From: Nocardiopsis sp. CC223A
Lineage (GTDB): Bacteria; Actinomycetota; Actinomycetes; Streptosporangiales; Streptosporangiaceae
DNA: 64,000 bases
Assembly (NCBI RefSeq): GCF_030766825.1
Contig: NZ_JASFDV010000003.1
Span: 1 to 64,000 of the forward strand
Direction: 5' to 3'
The notes beneath the pieces were generated by a model. The model was not told the DNA's origin, ran no database searches, and saw only the letters and a list, made by a program, of their open reading frames with translations. Each line of letters begins with the position of its first letter. Within the stretch, counting starts at the first letter, position 1. A program made the translations under genes and the position numbers. This document shows, piece after piece, positions 15,445-23,894 of the stretch.

Positions 15445-15989
15445 GGCAGCGAGAGTACGAAGAAGACACCGACGAGAAGATCGAGCGCATCCTCAGGGAG
15501 CTGAGCCCGCAGGAGAAGGAACGGCTGATGGCCGTCGTGGCGGTCGGCGTGGAACCGAAGCGGCTCATCGCTCCGCTGACGGACCGGCTCGTCGAGGTCT
15601 TCCGGGAGCACACCGAACACGAACTGTCACCACAGCAGGCGCGGGAGATCGCCCGTCTGGCCCTGGTGGAGAACATGGGAGCGCGGCAGACGCACCTGTC
15701 CCAGCTCGCCCAGCTCCTCCAGGACGTCGAGAAGCAGAAGGGAGAGGGCGACCCGCGGGTCCTGACCCGCAGGATCCTCGACTTCTGCCGGGCCAGCGGA
15801 CTGAAGAAGGTCACCGATACCGAGGACCTGTCCCGCTACCGGGTGATCGCCGGGCATCCGGGGCCCGGCACCACGGTCAAGGTCGTCTCCCCGGCCTTCG
15901 TGGACGAGATCAGCGGGCGCCTGATCGTCTCCGGGGAGATCCGCTTCCTGGAGGCGAAGTCCGAGAAGAGCGGCAGGGGGCGCGCATGA
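15441..15989 (+). CDS. Small Hsp70-associated protein, possibly GrpE-like
   Basis: A 182-aa protein lying between the helical protein and the Hsp70 fusion, overlapping each by four bases (ATGA). Residues 1-125 are charged helices (EEDTDEKIERILRELSPQEK, THLSQLAQLLQDVEKQKGEG). Residues 140-175 form a small beta-rich end: DTEDLSRYRVIAGHPGPGTT followed by VKVVSPAFVDEISGRLIV. A long helix plus a C-terminal beta domain next to an Hsp70 recalls the GrpE nucleotide exchange factor layout, including a PGT-V turn, but sequence identity is not clear. The GrpE idea is inference; the gene is otherwise unrecognised. Confidence 0.7.
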   Translation: MRQREYEEDTDEKIERILRELSPQEKERLMAVVAVGVEPKRLIAPLTDRLVEVFREHTEHELSPQQAREIARLALVENMGARQTHLSQLAQLLQDVEKQKGEGDPRVLTRRILDFCRASGLKKVTDTEDLSRYRVIAGHPGPGTTVKVVSPAFVDEISGRLIVSGEIRFLEAKSEKSGRGRA

Positions 15990-18088
15990 GCTTCGGCATC
16001 GACTTCGGAACCACCAATTCGGTCCTCGCCCGCTGGAACGGGGAGGAGGCCGAGGTGGTCGCGTTGGACAGCACCAACCTGGACCACTGGAACTACCCGG
16101 CGTTCGCGTCGCTGTTCCCCTCCATGGTCGGTGTCAGTTCGGTGCGGGAGGAGGTCCTGTTCGGCTGGGAGGCCAAACTCCGGTCCCAGCAGGCCACCGC
16201 GGCCGCCAAGCGCCTCCTGGCCGGTGATGAACACGTCCAGGTGGGGCAGCGCTCCTGGCACGCCTCCACCGTGGCCGCGGGCATCTTCCGGACCATGCGG
16301 GACCGGGCCGAGGAGGAGCACTTCCTGGAGCTGGACTCCGCGGTCGTCACCGTCCCGGCCAACTCCGCCGGAGCCGCCCGGTTCCGTACCCGGGCCGCGG
16401 CCCGCGAGGCCGGGATCAAGGTGGACTCGCTCATCAACGAGCCGACCGCGGCCGCCCTGTACTACAAGCAGCAGCTCGGCGACGACGGGCTGGAGAACAT
16501 CGTCACCTTCGACTGGGGCGGCGGCACCATCGACGTCACGGTCATGGAGGCGGAAGGGGACGGCGGCCTGTTCGAGGAGCGGGCGGCCCGCGGCGTCCCC
16601 CGTCTGGGCGGCCTGGAACTCGACGACAGCCTGGCGCGCCTGGTCATGGCGAAGGCGGGCAGGCGTCCCAAGGGCCTCGCCGAGAGGACCGTGTTCGCCC
16701 GCGAGATCGAACTGGCCAAGATCCGCCTGTCGAACGAGGCCGTGGTCGCCGTTCCCGCGCCCGGCGGCAAGACCAACGTGGAGGTCACCCGCGAGGAGTT
16801 CGAGAAGGCCATCCGCCCCGTGGTGGAACGGGCGGTCGAACCGCTCCGCCACTGCCTGGCCGACCTCGACCTGGTCCCGGAGGACGTCGACTCGGTCCTC
16901 ATGATCGGCGGCAGCAGCCAGATCCCCCTCGTCCGGCGGATGGTCGGCGACATCATGGGAGACCGCATCGTCTCCTCGGACCTGTGCGACCCCATGACCT
17001 CCGTCGCCCAGGGCGCCGCCGTGGCCGCCGCCATCAACGGCGGTGACGTCGACATCGACCTCGCCGTGGGCACCACGCATGCCCTGGGCACCGTTTCCAC
17101 GCGCAGGATCGGTCCGGGTGAGGAGGTGCGGTCCTTCAGCCAGATCATCCCCCGCAACGCCACCCTGCCCCGGTCACAGGAAAAGAACTACCGGCCCAAC
17201 GGTGTCGGACAGAAGCGCATCGGCGTCGAGATATGGGAAGGGGACCCCGCGGACCCCGTCTCCGCCGAGACCGGAGCCGACAACAGGTCGAACATCTGCC
17301 TGACCAGGCTGCCCATCGACCTGCCGCCGTTCCGGGACCCGGAGGAGGCCTCCTTCACGCTCACTTACACCTACGACCTCAGCGGGCTCCTGGGCGTGCG
17401 GGCCGTCATGGACCGGGACGGCACCGTCCTGGTGGACCGTGAGATCGACGCCTTCGGCCTGTCCACGACCGGTGTGGGGGTCAGTGCGGCGAGCCTGCGC
17501 GAGTTCCTCCAGACCCGCCCCCGGATTCCGGGCGACGACCGGATCGACGAAGGGGCGGTGCCGGTCGCGCAACCGACCGCGCAGCCCGCCGTGCCCTCTC
17601 CCGTCCAGGTGGCCGCCGCCGTCGGCGGGCCCTCCTCCGAGACCGCCGGCATGCCTTCGGGGACGACCGCCCGCGGACACGGGTCGCTGGTGGTGGACGG
17701 CTCCAACCTCTCCTACAGCGGCCGGGGTGAGGCCAGCCTGGCGCGGTTGCGCTCGGCCCTGGAGGAACTGCGGGTGCAGAACCCCGGGGTCGAGGTCGTC
17801 GTGGTCGTGGACGCGAACTTCCGGCACGTCGTAGCCGAGGAGGAACGGTCGGAGGTGGACCGGGAGGTCACTGCGGGGACCCTGCACCGGGTGCCGTCCA
17901 GGACGGTGGGCGGGGCCGACGTCTACCTGCTGGAGATCGCCCGACGCAAGGGCGGGACCGTCGTCAGCAACGACGGTTTCCGCGAGCACACCGACCACCA
18001 CTCCTGGCTGTCCGAGCCGGGTCGGCTGCTCGGCGCCGAGGAGATCGCCGGGATGTGGGTGTTCAAGGAGCGCCGCCCCGCCTCCTGA
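15986..18088 (+). CDS. Hsp70-like chaperone fused to a Zc3h12a/NYN-type ribonuclease domain
   Basis: A 700-aa fusion. Residues 1 to about 350 are an Hsp70 ATPase: phosphate-1 FGIDFGTTNSVLARW, VTVPANSAGAARFRTRAAAR, NEPTAAALYY, phosphate-2 FDWGGGTIDVTV and adenosine motif LMIGGSSQIPLVRRMV. About 355-500 resembles the beta substrate-binding domain (RSFSQIIPRNATLPRSQ). A Pro/Ala linker leads to residues 564-700, which match the NYN/PIN-like RNase of the Zc3h12a (regnase) family. That domain has LVVDGSNLSYSG (Asp571), VVVVVDANFRH (Asp609), SRTVGGADVYLLEIARRKGG (Asp645), TVVSNDGFREH (Asp663) and a Trp shortly after. The acidic metal-binding set is complete except that the last Asp is Glu667. An ATP-gated, substrate-recognising RNase is the natural inference. 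Confidence 0.88.
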   Translation: MSFGIDFGTTNSVLARWNGEEAEVVALDSTNLDHWNYPAFASLFPSMVGVSSVREEVLFGWEAKLRSQQATAAAKRLLAGDEHVQVGQRSWHASTVAAGIFRTMRDRAEEEHFLELDSAVVTVPANSAGAARFRTRAAAREAGIKVDSLINEPTAAALYYKQQLGDDGLENIVTFDWGGGTIDVTVMEAEGDGGLFEERAARGVPRLGGLELDDSLARLVMAKAGRRPKGLAERTVFAREIELAKIRLSNEAVVAVPAPGGKTNVEVTREEFEKAIRPVVERAVEPLRHCLADLDLVPEDVDSVLMIGGSSQIPLVRRMVGDIMGDRIVSSDLCDPMTSVAQGAAVAAAINGGDVDIDLAVGTTHALGTVSTRRIGPGEEVRSFSQIIPRNATLPRSQEKNYRPNGVGQKRIGVEIWEGDPADPVSAETGADNRSNICLTRLPIDLPPFRDPEEASFTLTYTYDLSGLLGVRAVMDRDGTVLVDREIDAFGLSTTGVGVSAASLREFLQTRPRIPGDDRIDEGAVPVAQPTAQPAVPSPVQVAAAVGGPSSETAGMPSGTTARGHGSLVVDGSNLSYSGRGEASLARLRSALEELRVQNPGVEVVVVVDANFRHVVAEEERSEVDREVTAGTLHRVPSRTVGGADVYLLEIARRKGGTVVSNDGFREHTDHHSWLSEPGRLLGAEEIAGMWVFKERRPAS

Positions 18089-18100
18089 GGCGCTCTTGGG

Positions 18101-18142
18101 GGTACGGGTGGTCTCCGGAGCTCACCGGAGGCCGCCCGTGCC
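18101..18142. terminator. 18-bp hairpin between convergent transcripts
   Basis: GGTACGGGTGGTCTCCGG (18101-18118) pairs with CCGGAGGCCGCCCGTGCC (18125-18142) over a 6-nt loop. Three pairs are G-T. It sits 12 bp after the Hsp70 fusion stop and 65 bp from the end of the opposing restriction-modification gene. In the rightward RNA the mismatches read as G-U wobble pairs, so it should act best on the Hsp70 operon. Confidence 0.78.
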
Positions 18143-18207
18143 GGACCGGACACGGCAACGGCCCGGGGAGGTCCCCGCCGTGCAGCGGCGCGGTTCGGAT
18201 GTTCGCC

Positions 18208-21200
18208 TCACAGGAGGGGGAGTTCGCCCTGGCCGTGGCGGGGCGGGGCCTTGCGCGCCTCCCGGTGGACCGGGAGGACCTTCGCTTCGGTGAGCTCGTC
18301 GGTCGTGATGAGCGGGGAGGACCGGATGCGTTCGAGCAGGTCCGCCTGGGCCGGTTCCAGGTCGGTGAGCCGGGTGAGTACGGTGACCAGCCGCAGGAGC
18401 TGGTCGGTGAAGGCGGGGGTCCAGCGCTCGGGGCGGATGTCGTCCAGCGCCGACCCGCGCCGGACGTGCCGGGGATTGCGCCGGCGGGCGGTGAACCACT
18501 TGCCGATCACGTGCATTCCGCCGACCCGGTAGTTCCAGGCGGCCGCCTCCACGGGCGCGATCACGCCCTCGCCCACGTACAGGCGGCGGCCGTCCGAGCC
18601 CTCGTCGCCGTCATGCCGGATCAGGTCGGGCAGGCGTCCCCTGCCGTCGGGGATCTCGACCAGGACCTGGGGGCGGCGGTCCGGCGGAAGCCGCGGGAAG
18701 CGGGCGGGTCTGTCCGCCGCGGGGTCGTGCAGGCGGGTTCCGTAGGTGTGCAGCCACACCACCTGACGGCCCAGCCCGACCGCCTCGTCCCACAGTCCGG
18801 GGGCGGCGGTCAGGGGGATGCGGATCCCCGGTGTCTCCAGTTCTTCGGCGAACGCGGCGGTGTAGCCGGGGTGGGCGGCGATCGCGGCCAGGTAGGCGAC
18901 GACGTCCTCCGGTGACACCCGCCGTCCCAGCCGTGCGGAGAGGTGGTCCAGGAGCCGGGGCGCCAGGTTGGGGGAGAAGGCGTCGGGTGTGCGGTACAGC
19001 GGTAGGGCGCGTCCGCCGCGGCCGTTGAAGTAGTGCATGTCCGGCGGGTGGGAGGTGAAGAGCAGGCCGGGGCCGTCGGAGATCGCATGGGCGTGCTGCT
19101 CCACCACATGGATCTGCCTGTCGTCCTGAGCCGCCTGTAGGGAGGCGCGTTGGCGATCGACGTATCGGATGTCGTCCACGATGTACTGCTGGTCGAAGGC
19201 TCGGAAGAGGTACGGGGTGGTCCTCGGAGGGACGCGGTCCTCGGCGATGGTCGGCATTCCGGGGAAGCGCCGCGTGGTGTCGCGATCCCCGGTTGCCTGG
19301 AACAGTCCGTCCTGTTCGGCCGCGGGAGCGACGGCCAACCGTTCCCACCGGTTGCGCAGGGTCTCCCGGTCCGGGGCGATGACCCAGGTCCGATGCGGGG
19401 CCACCCCCGATGACTGCCAGGGCATCAGGTCGGAGAGCGCCGGAGAACGCAGCCAGTCGTGCTTGCCGGGCAGGAACGGGGCGGCCCACTCGGGCGAACA
19501 CTCGATCCACTTCTCCCCGTCGAGGCGCAGCCCCGTGTCCTGCGCCAGAGCCGCGAACTTGTCCGCCTGGTCTCCCTGTACAGCGCAGTGCCACACCCGT
19601 GCGGGCGTTTCCGGCCGTGCGGGGCCGTAGCGCGCGAAGATCCCGATGCAGACCGGGTGCTGGACCCCGCCGAAGATCCGCGAACCCCCGGACGCACGGT
19701 GCCCCTCCGGGGAGAGGTCGACGATCCAGCCCTCGTCGGCGGTCCGCCGCAGGTAGCGGCGCATGCCCGCGAAGGACCCGCTCGTCAGGTAGGCGGAGGT
19801 GCTGACGAAAGCGACCACGCCGCAGGGCTGGTCGGGGTGGGCGTCGAATACCTTCCAGGTGGCCCAGCGCCAGAAGTACAGGCTTGCGGAGGAGAGCTTG
19901 AAGGCGAGCCGTCCCGAACCCGGTTCCCGGAACTCGTCCATGGACGGCCTCGCCCGGACGGGGTCCCCGGTGGCGGCGCGTCTGCGCTCCAGCCAGGGGG
20001 CGGGGTCGCGCTGTTTGGCCCGCTCGATGTAGGGCGGGTTGCCGAGCACCACCATGACCGGGGTGGCCCTCTTGATCCGGTTGGCCTGTTCCCGGAAGGC
20101 CACCAGCTCGGCGTAGCGCCTGCCGAAGATCTGGAAGTGGTGGTCCGGGTCGTCGAGGGTGTTGCACAGGAACCTGCTGTGCTCCTCGGGTACCTCGGCG
20201 CCGTACCCTTCGCGGAGCTGTTGGTGCAGCCGCAGCTCGGAGACGGCGAAGGCGGCGGTGCTGCGCTCGAAGCCGACCAGGCGGCCGCGGTACATGTCCT
20301 TCAGCCAGGTGCGGCCGTGGATCTCTCCGTACTCGTCCGCCAGTGTGGCGGCCGCGCGGTCCATGACCGAGGACAGGAACGTTCCGCTGCCCATCGCCGG
20401 GTCCAGGGTGGTCACCGAGGGTTCGGCGAGGCCGAGGGGCAGCCCCATGCGCGTGCGCAGGACCGAGTCGGTGAACCCGGCCATGTAGTCGGCCACGGCG
20501 GCCGGGGTGAAGTAGGCGCCCGAGCGGCGGCGCAGTTCGGGGTCGTATCGCGCCAGGAAGGTCTCGTACAGGTCGACGTGCGCCCGCGGGTGCTCACGCA
20601 TCATCGCCGACCAGTCGACCGGTTCCAGGACCCGCACCAGGGTCGCCAGGATGCTGGGGTTCCTCTCCTCCTGCTCCTCCTGGCGGCTGAACTCGGTGAG
20701 CAGGCCGAAGGCCTTGCTCAGGAACCTGTGGTGCTTGCCCAGCAGCTCGCCGATCTCGTGCAGCGGGCGTCCCCGGAAGCCCACCCCGGCTTCCCGGGCC
20801 AGGATCAGCGAGAACGTGACCGCCTGTGCGTACACGTCGGGGAAGTCACGGTCCGTTTCGAGGTTGGGGAAGAGCAGGTCGCGCCATTCCTCGGAGAGCC
20901 GGGTGAACTGCTGGTCCCGTCCCCGGTACTTCTCCGCGGCGAGGATGTCGGAGACCTCGTCGCGCAGTTGGGCGCACAGGTGCGCGACGAGGGTGATCAG
21001 CCGGTCGAGGCCGGGTGCCGGGTCCGGGGTCCAGCAGAGGAAGTCCTCGATGAGCCGGGAGAAGGCGGGATCGACGGGCGGAGCTTTGCGTATCCGCCGC
21101 ACGAAGTCGGGAGTGGTGGCCGTTCCCCGGTGGTGGCCGTTCTGGAACAGCGACCACTGTGTCCCGTTGGTGTACAGGATATTGGTGAGGTTCTGGAATT

Positions 21201-21585
21201 TCTCCCACTGCTCACGGTCGCGTTTTCCGCTCATGACCGACGGGGGAATGGGGTGTCCGGGGCGTTTGATCTCGATGTACCCGACACGGCTGTGCGGGCC
21301 CTGCCCGATCCCGGTCAGGTCCACGCCGTAGTCGGGCCTCGCCCGCAGCCAGGGCAGGCGCACCTCCCCGTAGGCGACGACCGGCAGTCCCATCGCCGCT
21401 CCCAGTGCCTGGACGAGGGTCTTCACCGGGGTGCGCAGCTGGTCCTCCTCTGCTCCGCCCCGCCCCAGCGCTTCGGTGACCTCGTTGACGAAGCCGCGCA
21501 TCAGGCCGTCGACGGTTCTCGGGGAGAGGGAAAGGGGCTTCCGGGTTTTCAGGGGCTCATGAGGCTCGTGGGGGAGAGCGGACAT
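18208..21585 (-). CDS. Single-chain restriction-modification enzyme (type IIG/ISP-like N6-adenine)
   Basis: A 1125-aa protein starting at ATG 21585 with GGAGG six bases upstream. Residues about 80-105 hold a PD-(D/E)xK-type nuclease signature (RPDYGVDLTG then VGYIEIKRPG). The middle is an N6-adenine methylase: motif I LDPAMGSGTFLSS (about 393) and motif IV LGNPPYIERAK (about 517). The last 400 residues resemble the specificity domain of LlaBIII-type (type ISP) enzymes, with SSGVAPHRTWVIAPDR and YNYRVGG-like segments. No helicase motifs are seen between nuclease and methylase, so it is closer to type IIG than to a full type ISP enzyme. Methylation and cutting in one polypeptide are expected. 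It has its own AT-rich upstream region and converges on the Hsp70 operon. Confidence 0.85.
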   Translation of the reverse strand: MSALPHEPHEPLKTRKPLSLSPRTVDGLMRGFVNEVTEALGRGGAEEDQLRTPVKTLVQALGAAMGLPVVAYGEVRLPWLRARPDYGVDLTGIGQGPHSRVGYIEIKRPGHPIPPSVMSGKRDREQWEKFQNLTNILYTNGTQWSLFQNGHHRGTATTPDFVRRIRKAPPVDPAFSRLIEDFLCWTPDPAPGLDRLITLVAHLCAQLRDEVSDILAAEKYRGRDQQFTRLSEEWRDLLFPNLETDRDFPDVYAQAVTFSLILAREAGVGFRGRPLHEIGELLGKHHRFLSKAFGLLTEFSRQEEQEERNPSILATLVRVLEPVDWSAMMREHPRAHVDLYETFLARYDPELRRRSGAYFTPAAVADYMAGFTDSVLRTRMGLPLGLAEPSVTTLDPAMGSGTFLSSVMDRAAATLADEYGEIHGRTWLKDMYRGRLVGFERSTAAFAVSELRLHQQLREGYGAEVPEEHSRFLCNTLDDPDHHFQIFGRRYAELVAFREQANRIKRATPVMVVLGNPPYIERAKQRDPAPWLERRRAATGDPVRARPSMDEFREPGSGRLAFKLSSASLYFWRWATWKVFDAHPDQPCGVVAFVSTSAYLTSGSFAGMRRYLRRTADEGWIVDLSPEGHRASGGSRIFGGVQHPVCIGIFARYGPARPETPARVWHCAVQGDQADKFAALAQDTGLRLDGEKWIECSPEWAAPFLPGKHDWLRSPALSDLMPWQSSGVAPHRTWVIAPDRETLRNRWERLAVAPAAEQDGLFQATGDRDTTRRFPGMPTIAEDRVPPRTTPYLFRAFDQQYIVDDIRYVDRQRASLQAAQDDRQIHVVEQHAHAISDGPGLLFTSHPPDMHYFNGRGGRALPLYRTPDAFSPNLAPRLLDHLSARLGRRVSPEDVVAYLAAIAAHPGYTAAFAEELETPGIRIPLTAAPGLWDEAVGLGRQVVWLHTYGTRLHDPAADRPARFPRLPPDRRPQVLVEIPDGRGRLPDLIRHDGDEGSDGRRLYVGEGVIAPVEAAAWNYRVGGMHVIGKWFTARRRNPRHVRRGSALDDIRPERWTPAFTDQLLRLVTVLTRLTDLEPAQADLLERIRSSPLITTDELTEAKVLPVHREARKAPPRHGQGELPLL

Positions 21586-21787
21586 CGAACCTCCGAAAAG
21601 CGAGGAATCGTCACCTGGTCCAAGGAGACAATTAAATGTAGATATAGGTCAAGTTTTCTCTTTTCTATAGATCAGGGTGATCGCTCCTGGGGAGGATTTT
21701 CTTCGAGAGCCCGATGGGATCGGGTGGCTCGGGGTGGGATCTCGTGAATCCGCCCGCGGTCGGGGTGCGAGCGGTTAGCCTTCCCGG
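21586..21787. promoter_or_regulatory. AT-rich divergent promoter region
   Basis: This 202-bp spacer separates the leftward restriction-modification gene from the rightward methyltransferase. The segment 21627-21672 (around AATTAAATGTAGATATAGG and TTTTCTCTTTTCTATAG) is strikingly AT-rich for this genome. It is the likely promoter of the restriction enzyme. No FxLD-type precursor peptide frame is found here. Confidence 0.5.
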
Positions 21788-23053
21788 GTGACGACCTCCG
21801 AGGCCGCCGGCACCGCACCGGCCCACGACCCCGCAGTCATCGGCGAGCTGCTCGACCGGGCCGTCACCCGGTTGAAGGCCGTCAACGCCCTGTGCTCGGA
21901 GGAGGTGGAACGCGCGGTGCGGGCCGTGCCCCGCCACGCGTTCGCCCCGGAGTTCCCGGTGGCGGAGGTCTACGACCCCAAGACGGTGCTGCGGACCCGC
22001 TATGCCGAAGACGGCACCGCCACCAGCTCCGTCTCGGCGATGTGGGTGCACACCTTGATGCTGGAGCGCGCCCGCCTCGCCCCCGGCATGCGGGTGCTGG
22101 AGGTGGGCGGCGGCGGGTACAACGCCGCCCTGGTCGCCGAGCTCGTCGGCTCCGGCGGGGCCGTCACCTCCATCGACATCGACCCCGTCGTCGTCCGACG
22201 CGCGCGCACCTTCCTGGCCGGGACCGGCTACGCGGACCGTGTGCAGACGGTCGAGGGCGACGCCGAACACGGCCACCCGCCCGGCGCACCGTTCGACCGG
22301 ATCATCGTGACGGCGGCGGCGGGCGATGTGCCCCCGGCCTGGACGGAGCAGCTCGTCGACGGCGGCCGGCTCGTCCTGCCGCTGGAGGTCCGCGGGTACC
22401 AGCGGATCTACGCGTTCACCAAGCGCGGCGGCGACCTGTTGGTCGGGGAGACCGGTAACCACGTCGGATTCGTGCCCATGCAGGGTGCGGGCGCCCCCGA
22501 TCCCCGACGGGTGCGGGTGACCGGGACCGTGGAGCTGGCCACCGACGCCGATCCGGTGCCCGCTCCCGGAGCCCTGCCCGACGTGTTCGCGCTCCCGGCG
22601 CACCAGGAGCCCACCGGGGTGCGCATCGGCGGGATGGAGCCGTTCAGCACGCTCCAGATGTGGATGACCGGGCTGTCCGGGTTCGGCCTGCTGACCGGGA
22701 CCGCCGAGGACTTCGTCCACCGTCCCATGGTCTCGAACACCACCCCGGCGGTGTGGGACGGCGCCACCCTGGCCTACCTCCTGCTCCCGAGGGTCCCCGG
22801 TGATACCGAGGTGTACGAGTACGTGGCGTGCGGACACGGACCGCGTGCGGAGGAGGCGGCCGCCTCCCTGGCCGACCATGTCCGGGTCTGGGGCCGCGAC
22901 CACCGGCACGGCCCCGGCCCGAGGTTCCTGGCGCACCCCGCCCTACCCGAAGCCGACCGGGTCGTCCGCACCCGTCATACGGGGCTGCTCGCGTTGTGGG
23001 ACCGGACCGAGGCTGATCACGGGTTGGACTGGGCGGCCGACGCCCGGGAGTGA
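21788..23053 (+). CDS. Protein L-isoaspartyl methyltransferase-like enzyme of the FxLD lanthipeptide type
   Basis: A 421-aa SAM-dependent methyltransferase related to PCMT/PIMT. The N-terminal half has VPRHAFAPEFPVAEVYDPKT and SSVSAMWVHTLMLE, then the SAM loop MRVLEVGGGGYNAALVAEL and the acidic IDIDPVVV. The C-terminal 200 residues (TGLSGFGLLTGTAEDFVHRP) are the extension seen in FxlM-type enzymes. In FxLD systems such enzymes methylate Asp of a lanthipeptide, leading to isoaspartate or aspartimide. No precursor peptide, LanB-like dehydratase or cyclase is nearby, so this copy is an orphan or acts on another target. GTG 21788 is the start. Confidence 0.82.
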   Translation: MTTSEAAGTAPAHDPAVIGELLDRAVTRLKAVNALCSEEVERAVRAVPRHAFAPEFPVAEVYDPKTVLRTRYAEDGTATSSVSAMWVHTLMLERARLAPGMRVLEVGGGGYNAALVAELVGSGGAVTSIDIDPVVVRRARTFLAGTGYADRVQTVEGDAEHGHPPGAPFDRIIVTAAAGDVPPAWTEQLVDGGRLVLPLEVRGYQRIYAFTKRGGDLLVGETGNHVGFVPMQGAGAPDPRRVRVTGTVELATDADPVPAPGALPDVFALPAHQEPTGVRIGGMEPFSTLQMWMTGLSGFGLLTGTAEDFVHRPMVSNTTPAVWDGATLAYLLLPRVPGDTEVYEYVACGHGPRAEEAAASLADHVRVWGRDHRHGPGPRFLAHPALPEADRVVRTRHTGLLALWDRTEADHGLDWAADARE

Positions 23054-23183
23054 CCCGACCGGGGACCGGCCGTACGGAGGGTCGCGAACGCTCCTGGGCG
23101 GTCGTTCCCTCCACCGAGGCCGTCGACCGGGTTCTCGGTCGCTCCCGCCACCTGCCGTGGTCCGGGACGCCCGGGTGCGGGGG

Positions 23184-23894
23184 TCAGATCAGGCCGTGGT
23201 CGCGGGCGTGGACGGCGGCGTGGGTCCGGTCCCGCAGGCCCAGGCGGGTGAGGATGCGGGAGAGGTGGTTCTTGACCGTGCCCTCGCTGAGGTGGAGGGC
23301 CACGGCGATCTCGCGGTTGGTCGCGCCCCGGGCGACGAGCCGCAGCACCTGGACCTCACGGTCGGTCAGCCCGCCCGCGGAGCGGGGGACGGTGTCCCCG
23401 CGGTCGGCGGTGACCGCGGGGGAGGGGCGGGCCAGGGCGGCCGCCAGCCGCTGCACGGCCAGCGGGTCGAACTGGGCCACGCCCGCGGCCGCCAGTCGCA
23501 CGGCCTCGGCCAGTTCACGGGCCGGAAGGTCCTTGAGCAGGTAGCCCGAAGCACCCGCCCGGAGCGCGTGCACGACGTACTCCTCGTCGTCGAAGGTCGT
23601 GAGCATCACGACCCGGCAGCCGGGGGCCCGGCCGCGCAGGACGCCGACGGCCTCGACCCCGTCCATCCGCGGCATCCGCACGTCCATCAGCACCACGTCG
23701 GGTGCCAGGGCGAGGGCCCTGTCGACGGCGTCCGCACCGTCCACGGCGGTGCCGACGACGGTGATCCCCGGCTGGATGCCCAGCAGCGACGCGATGCCCT
23801 CGCGGACCAGCCGCTGGTCGTCGACGACCAGTACGCCCACCGGCCGGTCTTCGGGGCCGTCCCCGGCGTCCTCGGCCCGGCGGTCCGCGCTCAT
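23184..23894 (-). CDS. NarL/LuxR-family response regulator
   Basis: A 236-aa two-component regulator. The receiver domain (about 20-140) has the acidic pocket VLVVDDQRLVREG and phosphorylation site DVVLMDVRMPRMDGVEA, with TTFDDEEYV before the conserved Lys segment LLKDLPA. The C-terminal LuxR helix-turn-helix has LTDREVQVLRLVARGATNRE, IAVALHLSEGTVKNHL and SRILTRLGLRDR. It overlaps the upstream kinase gene by ATGA, so the pair is made together. The target is probably the divergent membrane protein gene at 25426 or remote genes. Confidence 0.95.
   Translation of the reverse strand: MSADRRAEDAGDGPEDRPVGVLVVDDQRLVREGIASLLGIQPGITVVGTAVDGADAVDRALALAPDVVLMDVRMPRMDGVEAVGVLRGRAPGCRVVMLTTFDDEEYVVHALRAGASGYLLKDLPARELAEAVRLAAAGVAQFDPLAVQRLAAALARPSPAVTADRGDTVPRSAGGLTDREVQVLRLVARGATNREIAVALHLSEGTVKNHLSRILTRLGLRDRTHAAVHARDHGLI

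Noticed and set aside
19459-21747. Long rightward open frame opposite the restriction-modification gene
   Set aside because: It mirrors the methylase gene, which has clear motifs I and IV; the antisense product is low-complexity.
21586-21787. Search for an FxLD precursor peptide beside the methyltransferase
   Set aside because: No short frame with an FxLD motif and Cys/Ser/Thr-rich core was found in the flanks.
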